Part shown: positions 19,808 to 28,415 of the stretch, one piece after another
How positions within the stretch are numbered: position 1 is the first letter of the stretch
How the letters are laid out: each line of letters starts with the position of its first letter
Source: an uncultured Mediterraneibacter sp.
GTDB lineage: Bacteria; Bacillota; Clostridia; Lachnospirales; Lachnospiraceae
Length of the DNA stretch: 64,000 bases
NCBI RefSeq assembly: GCF_934330165.1
Contig: NZ_CAKRGI010000007.1
Location: 8,805 to 72,804 of the forward strand
Direction: 5' to 3'
The notes under the pieces: model-generated
Seen by the model: only the letters and a program-made list of their open reading frames with translations
What the model was told of the DNA's origin: nothing
Database searches by the model: none
Program-made: the position numbers and the translations under genes

Positions 19808-21154
19808 AAGGGCATCTTTTTTTCTTTCCCCATAACTCTCATTTGCCAGTTCAATGGGTCTGTTCTTCTGTCCACCTAACCTTACACCGATAAAAATTTC
19901 GCCTGCTTCTGCCCTCTCAGTCAGCTCAAAAGCACAGCATTCTCCCGGCTTCCATTTTCCTGCTTCTGTCTGAAAGGAATGTTGCCACAGTTCTTTTTCA
20001 TGATCGGCAAGTAAAAGAACTATCTCGGTCTGCCTGTAAAGGTTCGCAAAACCAATATTCTCAATTTCTACCCTTAAATAAACTTTTTTTCGTCCTGCGG
20101 TCTCTGCCTGTACTCTTTTTACCAAAAGGCGATATCCCATATGTACTCCAATAAAATCATACAGATTTTTTCCCTGCCAGGCTCCCTCTTTCTGTATCAG
20201 GATCTTCTTCCATTGATCCAGCAGCCTTAGATCATGGGCATTATTAAGATACGTAATCTGCAGTTTTTCCAGTTCTGAACGGATTCTGTCGGCATACAGC
20301 TGCGTTTCCGGTCCCCCTTTTTCCAACAGATTCTTTCTTTCTTCTTTCTCCGGTGCAACAGCCTCCCCACCCACCGGTCCGGTTTCCGCAATCTGGTGGA
20401 TAAAGCCAAGCTCTTCCTCTCGAGTCCATGCTCCCGTCCATCCTGCTCCGGCTCTGGTCATGGTTCCAAAAGTACCAAGATGTGTCGATGAGCCAAAGAT
20501 CCCGTCATCAAAAAGAGTCAGAGGGCATCTGGTCTCCCGGTCTGCATGCTTCCGTCCATCCTGAACTATACCTTCTCCTTCCAGCGTCCGCAGCTGTGCA
20601 GGTGTGCGTACTGCAAGGAATACTTCATTTCCAAGATAGGGGGCAATCGTCTCTTTCATTCTCTTAAGCTGTTCTTCTGACAGGAATGTCGAGGTATGCA
20701 TCTCTCCCCAGCTTCCGATCAGCAGTCCCTGAAATACATACAGGCTGTAATTTCCTTCCCGGATCACCCGACCGATCTGGGACAGGTGACCTAATACCTG
20801 CTCAAAACTGTCCGGTTCATTTTCCAGTCCTCTCCCCTCTCGGTCGTAAACCGGACGAAACAGAATATCTTTTTTTTGTTCTGTAAAAAAAGTCAGGATA
20901 GCATCCATATTTCGCAATACGGTCTCATCCAGGTCTTTTTTTCGGTATGCCCTGATATCGAAAAGGACGAGCACCAGTGTCTCGTCCTTTCGGATACTCC
21001 ATTTCAGTTCTTCCATATTGACCGGCTCTTCTGCCTGAAAAGTATAGATCGAATACCAGCCCCTGAGCGGGTTTCTTTCAGCTTTCACTGCTTCCCGTAA
21101 CGGTTCCGTCTTAAATTTCCATTCTTTTCTAGTTCTGTCGAATTTCCACATCAT
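19772..21154 (-). CDS. DUF4832/DUF4874 protein, soluble paralogue
   Basis: About 460 residues with the same marks as the gene facing it: NPLRGWYSIYTF, DILFRPVYDREGRG, VFQGLLIGSWGEMH, FLAVRTPAQLRTL, and near the end YLNNAHDLRLLDQWKKIL and HMGYRLLVKRV. Unlike the paralogue it has no signal or membrane segment at the start. I place the start at the ATG at 21152-21154, preceded by AGGTG; an ATG 15 bases upstream is possible. The start lies inside the end of the GT2 gene, so the two are coupled. It is the last gene of the long pel-linked operon. Confidence 0.8.
   Translation of the reverse strand: MMWKFDRTRKEWKFKTEPLREAVKAERNPLRGWYSIYTFQAEEPVNMEELKWSIRKDETLVLVLFDIRAYRKKDLDETVLRNMDAILTFFTEQKKDILFRPVYDREGRGLENEPDSFEQVLGHLSQIGRVIREGNYSLYVFQGLLIGSWGEMHTSTFLSEEQLKRMKETIAPYLGNEVFLAVRTPAQLRTLEGEGIVQDGRKHADRETRCPLTLFDDGIFGSSTHLGTFGTMTRAGAGWTGAWTREEELGFIHQIAETGPVGGEAVAPEKEERKNLLEKGGPETQLYADRIRSELEKLQITYLNNAHDLRLLDQWKKILIQKEGAWQGKNLYDFIGVHMGYRLLVKRVQAETAGRKKVYLRVEIENIGFANLYRQTEIVLLLADHEKELWQHSFQTEAGKWKPGECCAFELTERAEAGEIFIGVRLGGQKNRPIELANESYGERKKDALLLGHLYLQSSE
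19793..19823 (+). terminator. Intrinsic terminator overlapping the DUF4832 stop codon
   Basis: AAGATGCCC (19793-19801) pairs with GGGCATCTT (19810-19818) and is followed by TTTTT. The stop codon lies in the loop. The convergent paralogue ends inside the same structure. Confidence 0.85.
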
Positions 21155-21926
21155 TGATCGCACCTGCATCTGCCTTTAATACCTTTTCCCTGATCCATAC
21201 CGCAATGATCGAGATCATCATGCGGAACATATAAAGGATCGGTTTCAATCCCGAATGCATACTTTTTCCTTCCAGACGTGGATGCATCACAGCAGGAATC
21301 TCCGTTACCCGGAATCCCAGAAGCAGCATCTGCATGATCATATTCGCATCCGGATACTTGTCATCAAAATGATTATATTTGGAATAAAACAAAAAAGTTC
21401 TGAAACTCAGTCCCTGCAGACCTGTTGTCGGATCCGAAATTCTTTTGCCTGTTCCGATACGGATCATATTTCTGAACAGAACAAACGCAGTCTTCTTTGC
21501 AAAAGATACCGGGAAATCCTGACTGCCTTCCATAAATCTCGCACCCAGCACGATATCCGGTGTCTGCCCGTTCTCATCCTTTCTTTTTAATTCTCTGTAA
21601 ATGAGACCAACATTACATGCATCATGCTGACCATCCGCATCCATCTGGATTACATATCTGTATCTGTTCCTTACGGCATATTTATAGCCAAGCTGTAGTC
21701 CACTGCCATATCCCAGATTAAATACATGGGTAACTACCGTATGCTTTCTTGCTTTCGTGATCCAGTTTGTCGCATCCGATGATGCATCATTCATCACCAG
21801 TACATCTGCAATATCCGCAATTTCCGGTTTCTCCAGCTGTTCCAGTAATTTTACAATGGTCTTTTCCTCATTGTAGGCAGGAATAATAATTAAAACTTCT
21901 TTCTTTTCTCTCATATCCCATTTCAT
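21129..21926 (-). CDS. Glycosyltransferase family 2, polyprenol-phosphate type
   Basis: The 265 residues show VLIIIPAYNEEKTIVKLLEQL, VMNDASSDAT, LGYGSGLQLGYKYA, and QMDADGQHD, the signature of DPM1/GtrB-like enzymes that move a sugar to polyprenyl phosphate or a lipid-linked acceptor. A DUF2304 membrane protein two genes upstream is a common partner of such enzymes. There are no C-terminal transmembrane helices of the GtrB kind, so DUF2304 may supply the membrane part. It sits ten bases after the GT4 gene. Confidence 0.87.
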   Translation of the reverse strand: MKWDMREKKEVLIIIPAYNEEKTIVKLLEQLEKPEIADIADVLVMNDASSDATNWITKARKHTVVTHVFNLGYGSGLQLGYKYAVRNRYRYVIQMDADGQHDACNVGLIYRELKRKDENGQTPDIVLGARFMEGSQDFPVSFAKKTAFVLFRNMIRIGTGKRISDPTTGLQGLSFRTFLFYSKYNHFDDKYPDANMIMQMLLLGFRVTEIPAVMHPRLEGKSMHSGLKPILYMFRMMISIIAVWIREKVLKADAGAINDVEIRQN

Positions 21927-21936
21927 TCTTTCGTAA

Positions 21937-23142
21937 TTATAGTTGAAATAATCTCTTTAAAGCGTCTGCATCCACATTCTCCGTGATCTGCTTCTGTGCT
22001 GCTCTCTCCCCATACTCTTTTCTCTTTTTTGCATCCTTCAGCAGCAGAATGATCTTTTCACTGACTGCCTCTGCAGTCAGCTTGCACATCTCACCGTCAA
22101 CTCCGGCTTCCACCTGCTCCCGGTTGCCGCTGCAGTCCGACACTAAGATCGCACATCCCAGAGTCTGTGCCTCCTGAATCGCAATACTTTTCCCCTCAAA
22201 TCTGGTTGCATGTACATAAAGATCACACTGTCTGTAATACGGATACGGATTTTCTTTCGCTCCCAGCAGCCGGAAATCTTCTGTCAGCCCCAGAGCATCA
22301 ATCTGCTGCTGCAGTTTCTCACGTAATTCCCCCTCACCAAGAACATACCATCTTGCCTGAATTCCCTTTTCTCTCACCAGTTTCATTGCATCAATTGCGA
22401 CCTCATAGGCTTTCTGTGCAGTCAGCCGCCCGACTGTCAGGATCCTCATGCCTTTATAATCATCCTCAAACCCGCCTGGAAGATCTGCCTTTTTCCTGAT
22501 CCCTTCCTGATCGATCAGATTGTGAAATACCTGCATCTTTCCACTGCATTCAGGATAGACTTCTGAAAGACTCTCTTTTACTTCATCCGACACTGTAAAA
22601 ATCCGGTCAAAATCCTGATAGCAGTTTCTGTCCAGACCGCGGCTGTATCCTGCATAACTATAATCCACATGAAGAAAGGTCATCTTTTTCTTTGCTTTGA
22701 TATGATCATGTACATAATATGTTGCTCCACCTTCCAAATAGGCTATTGCAAGATCATACTCCTCATCTGTTCTCAATGCACTGTCTGACATGACTTTCCA
22801 CAGCAGCTTATCGGGACTGAACTTTTTTCTGCTTAGCATCAATATCAGATTTTTCACTAAATATGGAATATTTTTAAATATCGCACCTCTTCGGAACATT
22901 CTTGCGAATACAGTCCGGTTCAAAACCTTTTTTCCCTCAGCAGAAAGGACCGAGCAGTCCGAATATTTCTGATTCAGCACCTGCACCCTGTCCGGTATCT
23001 CGTGGATCAGTTCTCCCTGATCCAGCAATACATACAGTGCGATCTTATATTCTTCTTCCGGGAATCTCTTCAGAAGTTCCAGCATCGCTTTCTCCGCACC
23101 GGCACACCCCAGCGTATTGATCACGAATAAAATTTTCTTCAT
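21937..23142 (-). CDS. Glycosyltransferase family 4
   Basis: The 401-residue protein begins ILFVINTLGCAGAEKAMLELL, a GT-B start typical of GT4. The C-terminal half has RILTVGRLTAQKAYEVAIDA, YVLGEGELREKL, and the nucleotide-sugar motif FEGKSIAIQEAQTLG with VSDCSGNREQV. It is a retaining transferase that would act on the cytoplasmic face of the membrane. The start overlaps the DUF2304 stop by four bases. Probable role: side-chain or second-polymer synthesis linked to the pel block. Confidence 0.9.
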   Translation of the reverse strand: MKKILFVINTLGCAGAEKAMLELLKRFPEEEYKIALYVLLDQGELIHEIPDRVQVLNQKYSDCSVLSAEGKKVLNRTVFARMFRRGAIFKNIPYLVKNLILMLSRKKFSPDKLLWKVMSDSALRTDEEYDLAIAYLEGGATYYVHDHIKAKKKMTFLHVDYSYAGYSRGLDRNCYQDFDRIFTVSDEVKESLSEVYPECSGKMQVFHNLIDQEGIRKKADLPGGFEDDYKGMRILTVGRLTAQKAYEVAIDAMKLVREKGIQARWYVLGEGELREKLQQQIDALGLTEDFRLLGAKENPYPYYRQCDLYVHATRFEGKSIAIQEAQTLGCAILVSDCSGNREQVEAGVDGEMCKLTAEAVSEKIILLLKDAKKRKEYGERAAQKQITENVDADALKRLFQL

Positions 23143-23537
23143 CTGTCTCCCCTCTCCTCTGACCTCTGTTCTGCAAGCTCACCTTTCAGGCGTTCCACTT
23201 CCCTGATCAGCATTTCACTGTCTCTGTTCAGCAGGGATGTCTGCATGGCAAGTTCCTGGTTCTTACGGATCAGAATCGATACTTCCTTGCTCACAAACCA
23301 GAATGCCCAGAGTACTCCTGCAATTAAAACTCCAATCAAAATGATCCCTGTCCGGCTGATATATTTTTCTATTCCATCCGGGTTCAGTACAATCCCCCCT
23401 ACGATCATCAGCACACCCAGTAATGCCCATGCCAGACAAAACTGCTCCGTCATCCGCCGCTTTGCCAGCGACAGAAGTGTCATAATGATAAAATAAATTC
23501 CTGCAAGAATCACAATTAATTTCAGCCAGTCCCCCAT
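23139..23537 (-). CDS. DUF2304 membrane protein
   Basis: The 132-residue protein has three predicted transmembrane helices (residues 5-22, 34-51, 65-84) followed by a basic/coiled stretch (IRKNQELAMQTSLLNRDSEMLIREVERLKGELAEQ). This matches DUF2304, a small membrane family commonly beside polyprenol-phosphate GT2 enzymes. It begins 17 bases after pelG and overlaps the GT4 gene by four bases, so it belongs to the same operon. Its role, likely as a membrane partner, is inferred. Confidence 0.82.
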   Translation of the reverse strand: MGDWLKLIVILAGIYFIIMTLLSLAKRRMTEQFCLAWALLGVLMIVGGIVLNPDGIEKYISRTGIILIGVLIAGVLWAFWFVSKEVSILIRKNQELAMQTSLLNRDSEMLIREVERLKGELAEQRSEERGDR

Positions 23538-23554
23538 CTCATCGCTTCCTTCCT

Positions 23555-25000
23555 CTACATCTGATATCTGTCATAAACCTTCGATGACGGTCTTTTTTCT
23601 TTTTTCTTTTTCAATAAATGCCCATTACAGAAGATATGAGTATCCAGATTTTTTTCCATCCAGCGGATCCTTCCATACGCAACTGTCCAGCCGACAAAAC
23701 TGCCAACAACCAATCCCATACCATACCAGATTTCTGAAAAATGAACAGAGACCATGCTGGCCAGCAATGTACTCAGACAAAAAGAGAGTCCCGTCAGAAC
23801 TGAACCCGTCAGATCATTAAAATAGTATAAAAAGATAATCTCCGCATACATGAGGAATAAGATAAAATATCCAGCTGTCAGACATGGATAAATCCGCAGC
23901 GTAAGTCCTCCGAATCCAAATCTCGGAAGAAAGATCATGCAGATCAGAAAAAGCACCAGTGTAATGATAAACTGTACTCTTGCCAGTCCCATCAGTTGTT
24001 CGGAAAGCAGCCTGAACATCCTCTTCTTTGTCACCTCAATATCCGTGCCTCTTCCACCAATGACCGCCTCTGAATATGCCTTATATCTCTCATGAAAATG
24101 CATCTCAACTTTACTAATAAATATAACACTTGACGAAATATTTGTAAACATTGCAAGACAGGTTGCCATATCATAACACTGTACACATACAAAGCTTTTT
24201 ACCACGACCATTCTCAGATCGGTTGTCCAGAATACAAAGTTATGGATATACAGTCCCAGTGTATACAGAAAATTGGTCACCGCCAGCTGCCAGTACTGCT
24301 TAAAATATCCCAATACTTTCTTATATTTTCCACTATTCTCCCTGAAATAACTGTGTACTACCGCAAATTCCATGGATGCCGTCAGCCAGAAACCGACCGT
24401 CAGGGCAAGCAGCATACTGTAGGTGATCGTGCAGTGGAACAAAAACCGGAGAACCAACGATAAAAGTACCGACACCACCATTCCCACAGCAAAATATTTT
24501 GAAATTTTCTTATAGTCCTTGCAAATAGAAAGATACAGCATGGAATAAAAAACCAGAACCAGTGCAATATACCCGCAGTAGCCCGTAAGAACGTAGAGAA
24601 TATTAACCTTTCCCACAACGATCTCATGAATACAGAACGGAACTCCCACCAGTACACTTAAACTGATATTCAATGCCAGACCTACATAAAAGCATGGCAA
24701 AATATCCTCAAATGTCTCATCATAAATGACATCTGACATATATCTGGACAGTACCGAATTAAACGGAGATGCTGTCAGCAGCGAAAAGATAAAAGTATAT
24801 AACACCGTACAGGAAAAGAGTTCCCGTTCCGCATAGCCTACAGAAGGAAAATCCAACAGATACTGCATAACGATCAACGCTCCGATCACGACCAGCATTG
24901 GAGCGATCGTAAGGAGTGTGCTGTATCCTGCTCCGATTATATCTGTTGTCAATGTATTTTTGCCGTAGATTTTATTTAGTCTGACCCCGATTCCTGCCAT
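23555..25000 (-). CDS. pelG: PelG, Pel polysaccharide inner-membrane transporter
   Basis: The 481-residue polytopic protein opens with MAGIGVRLNKIYGK and then LTASPFNSVLSRYMSDVIYDE, a stretch characteristic of PelG. About 12 transmembrane segments are visible. PelG is the MATE-superfamily component that moves the Pel polymer out of the cell together with PelD, PelE and PelF. It follows pelF by 45 bases. A long basic tail (KKKKEKRPSSK) ends the protein on the cytoplasmic side. Confidence 0.92.
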   Translation of the reverse strand: MAGIGVRLNKIYGKNTLTTDIIGAGYSTLLTIAPMLVVIGALIVMQYLLDFPSVGYAERELFSCTVLYTFIFSLLTASPFNSVLSRYMSDVIYDETFEDILPCFYVGLALNISLSVLVGVPFCIHEIVVGKVNILYVLTGYCGYIALVLVFYSMLYLSICKDYKKISKYFAVGMVVSVLLSLVLRFLFHCTITYSMLLALTVGFWLTASMEFAVVHSYFRENSGKYKKVLGYFKQYWQLAVTNFLYTLGLYIHNFVFWTTDLRMVVVKSFVCVQCYDMATCLAMFTNISSSVIFISKVEMHFHERYKAYSEAVIGGRGTDIEVTKKRMFRLLSEQLMGLARVQFIITLVLFLICMIFLPRFGFGGLTLRIYPCLTAGYFILFLMYAEIIFLYYFNDLTGSVLTGLSFCLSTLLASMVSVHFSEIWYGMGLVVGSFVGWTVAYGRIRWMEKNLDTHIFCNGHLLKKKKEKRPSSKVYDRYQM

Positions 25001-25045
25001 TTCTTTTCTCCATCTTATTTTCTGACTTCTATTTTGAAATTCATC

Positions 25046-26512
25046 TTATTTATCTGCTGCATCTATCCTGAAAGGTTCTTCACTCCATGGTACACCCTGC
25101 TTTTCCGAGAACCCCTGATAGATTTCCCGGTATACTGCTTTCATCTGTTCGATCCGGTAAAATGCCATAACTCTTTTATAACCGGCCTGTCCCATCTCCA
25201 ATCGCTCTTTTTCATTCTCTGAGAGTTCGATCATTGCCTGTGCGATCTCTTCCAGATTCATAATATGTGTCAGGATCCCCGCTGCCCCGAAATTGTCCTG
25301 ATTTCCATAGATCAGTTCCCTGCAGTTTCCAACATCTGTCGCGATCACCGGCTTCTGTGCTGCGTAACTCTCCAGAATTGTCAGCGGTTGTCCTTCACTG
25401 ATACTTGTCAGCAGTGTAAAATCCATCTTCCCCAGATAATCTCTTACATTGATCCTTCCTGTAAATTCAATATCCGATACTCCCAGTGCTTCTACCAATT
25501 CAAAGCATTCTTTTGCATATTCTTCATCTTCGTCTGTCGGACCCATGATCCACAGTTTCAGATTCGGAACTTTTTCTTTCGCAAAAGCAAATGCCTGAAT
25601 CATAGTCTTGACATCCTTGATCGGAGTAACTCTCAACACGGCTCCCGCATAGATCATTGCTTTTTCTTCTTCCGATTTTCCGGGAAGACCGGAAAGATTT
25701 TCTGTATTGATCCCATTTGGCGTCACCCGGATCTTCTTCGCCGGACACCCAAGTTCCATCTGCAGCTGTCTTGCATGTTCATACAGACTCGTCACCATAT
25801 CCGCTTTCCGGTATGCAAGAATTGACATCTTTTTAAACTGATCGATCCAGATATTTTTATATACTCCCTGCACCCAGTCAGCCTTGATCAGCTCTTCTTC
25901 TCTTTCCCGCGTATAGATTCCATGTTCTGAAATCAGCAGTGAGCTTCCATGAAAATACTTTGCCATCGTACCAAGAATCCCTGCGTATCCCGTTGCAACG
26001 CAATGATACAGGTCAGCTTTTGGCACATCCATTTTCAGAACCCAGAATAAGGGAAGATAAATTGATCGCATTGTCCAGAGAAAATCCGAAAAGATGATAT
26101 TAGGATATTTTCTCTTATAACACTCTTTTACAATTCGAAAGAAGTCTTCTCCCATCAGCAGTTCATCTACCGAGAATTTTTTTTTGCCAAATAAATCAAA
26201 AATCACTCCCCAGTCCGTTTTCCGGTTCAGAACCATATTCAGCAGTTCTTCATATTCTTTTTCCTTTAAATGGATGCCTTTTCCCTTTTTTCCGCCCTCA
26301 TCCCATTCAGAATCATCCAGATAGATTTCATAAACCTGCGTGAGATTCTCAGGAAGTTCATACGCAAATTTCCCCCGCAGAGAACGGTTGGAAATGATCG
26401 CCAGTAAAATAAATTCCACATTCGGGAACGATTTTATCATACTGTTGATCCATCCAGATACACCGCCCACCACATAAGGATAACAGCCCTCCGCAACAAT
26501 ACAGACTTTCAT
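25046..26512 (-). CDS. pelF: PelF, GT4-type Pel polymerase
   Basis: The 488-residue protein starts CIVAEGCYPYVVGGVSGWI and continues FILLAIISNRS and KFAYELPENLTQVYEIYLDD, a signature opening of PelF. The GT-B C-terminal half carries RVTPIKDVKTMIQAFA, MGPTDEDEEY, TSISEGQPLTILESYAAQKP and ATDVGNCREL. PelF uses UDP-GalNAc-type donors to build the Pel chain. The ribosome site GAGG is six bases from the ATG. It sits between the deacetylase-like gene and pelG, the order seen in Gram-positive pel clusters. Confidence 0.93.
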   Translation of the reverse strand: MKVCIVAEGCYPYVVGGVSGWINSMIKSFPNVEFILLAIISNRSLRGKFAYELPENLTQVYEIYLDDSEWDEGGKKGKGIHLKEKEYEELLNMVLNRKTDWGVIFDLFGKKKFSVDELLMGEDFFRIVKECYKRKYPNIIFSDFLWTMRSIYLPLFWVLKMDVPKADLYHCVATGYAGILGTMAKYFHGSSLLISEHGIYTREREEELIKADWVQGVYKNIWIDQFKKMSILAYRKADMVTSLYEHARQLQMELGCPAKKIRVTPNGINTENLSGLPGKSEEEKAMIYAGAVLRVTPIKDVKTMIQAFAFAKEKVPNLKLWIMGPTDEDEEYAKECFELVEALGVSDIEFTGRINVRDYLGKMDFTLLTSISEGQPLTILESYAAQKPVIATDVGNCRELIYGNQDNFGAAGILTHIMNLEEIAQAMIELSENEKERLEMGQAGYKRVMAFYRIEQMKAVYREIYQGFSEKQGVPWSEEPFRIDAADK

Positions 26513-26537
26513 ATTCTACCTCTTTTCTTCCAGCTGC

Positions 26538-28412
26538 TTATTGTTCTTCTGTTTTTCTGATATTATCTTCCACTTCGCTTTCTGTATAATAATACAGCTG
26601 CGGTTTTTTCAGACCAATCGTTACCCTGGTCTGTTCTGCCTCGATCAGATAAGCACCTTCTTCTATCTTTGTATAATTTCCACCATGGATCCTGTCAATT
26701 TCCTCATCATGCAATCTCAGAATAAACCAGCTGTTCTCTTCCGATGTATCCAGTGTAATTTCATTTCCTGTTCTTTCATGACTGTAGGTAGTCTTCAGAA
26801 AAGTTCTTGTTCTCGTATTGCTTTCTGATAGCGTAGTACTGGTAAATGCCGAAAAATTTTTCCAGTATGTCAGCAGATTACTTGAAAATTTCTCCTGCAT
26901 CAGCTGCCATCCGTCTTTTTCACTCTGTGGCCAGAAAATCCGCTTCATATCCAACATAATATTCGTATAACCTAACGAACTCTGGATACTCCGCATCCGC
27001 AGATCGTCACTGTAGGTATAGTCCATTCCGTCATTGGTAGCCATTTGAACAGTCACTGTATCATTTCCATAGGATACAACCGGCCTTTTTTCATTATACT
27101 CACAGACAATCGTTCCTATATTCAGTATTGCTTTTATATCTTCCAGCTCCAGCACAGCGTCAATCTTTTTCTCCGATGCATATCCTGCACCATACAGATA
27201 ATTACCGTTCTCGGATGAAAGATAATCGCTGTCTCTTTCTGCTTTGTCTTTCATCGAACTGCCTCTTTCATATTCGAAAGAAATCCCTGCTTCCGCATCC
27301 TGCTCTTTCATCTGCTTAAGATAGAAGACCAGCTGACCTGCCTTTGGCTCTATATCGTCCAGATAATCGCTTTGGACATTAAGAAAACACGTCATCTTCA
27401 TATGACTTCTCTCTGCAATAGCAATCAGCGAAGGCCACATGATATCTCTCGTGATCCCCGTCACGGATCTGCTGTATAACTGCTTCAGTGCTTCATCATT
27501 CTCGTCCGCAAAGCCCGGGAAATTGACAAGCGACAGATTCTGTGCATTGATGACCGGATAGATGGTATACTCGGATGCCTCTGCCAGCATTCCGTCCAAA
27601 AGTCCCGTTGCTGTACTATCCTTCATATAGTCCCCGATGACTGCAAATACACTGCCCCCATCAATCCCATTTCTCCAGATCAGAGCCGGAAGATCTTCAT
27701 CTTCTATCTTTTCTTTCTCCATTTCTTCTTTCTTAAGAAGACCTGTCATGTAAACCTTTGTTCCACTGCCTGTCTGATACCACGGCACATTCAGATCCAG
27801 ATCCTGTCTTTCTTCTCTTTCTTTTTTCGTCTGTGCCTGATAAACGTTCTCACCTCCCAGAAGCAGTCCTGCGAACAGTCTTACACCTGTCATTTTTACT
27901 TCATCCGTTACAATTCTTTTAATTCCGAGAAATTCCATCAAATTGCTGTCCACCTTTATTTTATCCGGATCTTCCAGTGATCCGAACACTACAACCACGC
28001 CTTTTTCTTCCAGTGCTTTTAACTGTTTCATGGCTCCCTGTACAAGTGCGGCATCTTCCGATTCCAGTACGATCATTTTCGGAAGGATCTCCGTACTTTC
28101 AGGGAACTCTGCTACTGTATTATACTCCAGCAGATTTCTTTTTGTATATGTACACCAACGGCTTACAGCCGTATTCATTTCACTGCTTTTTTCCCCGATA
28201 TACACAATATACTCTTCCCCATCCGCTGTCAGCGTCTTCAGATCAACTTTTTCTGCCTTCCATGCCTGATCACTGTCTGCATACCGGGCCTGCATATATG
28301 TATTTATATCATAAACATTTTCCCCGTCTCTCATCACCATCGAAAACTGGAACAAAAACAACAGGACTGCCATCATTATTCCAATACTGAAAAAATTTCT
28401 CTTTGAAACCAT
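26538..28412 (-). CDS. PelA-like DUF2194 protein (predicted Pel deacetylase)
   Basis: The 624-residue protein has an N-terminal signal anchor (FFSIGIMMAVLLFLFQFSMVM) and a large extracellular part. Recognisable pieces are YIVYIGEKSSEMN, a helical region around YSRSVTGITRDIMWPSLIAIAE, MTCFLNVQSDYLDDIEP and FEYERGSS. The size, topology and place between pelE and pelF match the DUF2194 protein that takes the role of the PelA deacetylase in Gram-positive pel clusters. No glycoside hydrolase domain like that of Pseudomonas PelA is evident. Catalytic metal ligands could not be assigned with confidence from sequence alone. Confidence 0.75.
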   Translation of the reverse strand: MVSKRNFFSIGIMMAVLLFLFQFSMVMRDGENVYDINTYMQARYADSDQAWKAEKVDLKTLTADGEEYIVYIGEKSSEMNTAVSRWCTYTKRNLLEYNTVAEFPESTEILPKMIVLESEDAALVQGAMKQLKALEEKGVVVVFGSLEDPDKIKVDSNLMEFLGIKRIVTDEVKMTGVRLFAGLLLGGENVYQAQTKKEREERQDLDLNVPWYQTGSGTKVYMTGLLKKEEMEKEKIEDEDLPALIWRNGIDGGSVFAVIGDYMKDSTATGLLDGMLAEASEYTIYPVINAQNLSLVNFPGFADENDEALKQLYSRSVTGITRDIMWPSLIAIAERSHMKMTCFLNVQSDYLDDIEPKAGQLVFYLKQMKEQDAEAGISFEYERGSSMKDKAERDSDYLSSENGNYLYGAGYASEKKIDAVLELEDIKAILNIGTIVCEYNEKRPVVSYGNDTVTVQMATNDGMDYTYSDDLRMRSIQSSLGYTNIMLDMKRIFWPQSEKDGWQLMQEKFSSNLLTYWKNFSAFTSTTLSESNTRTRTFLKTTYSHERTGNEITLDTSEENSWFILRLHDEEIDRIHGGNYTKIEEGAYLIEAEQTRVTIGLKKPQLYYYTESEVEDNIRKTEEQ

Positions 28413-28415
28413 TTT

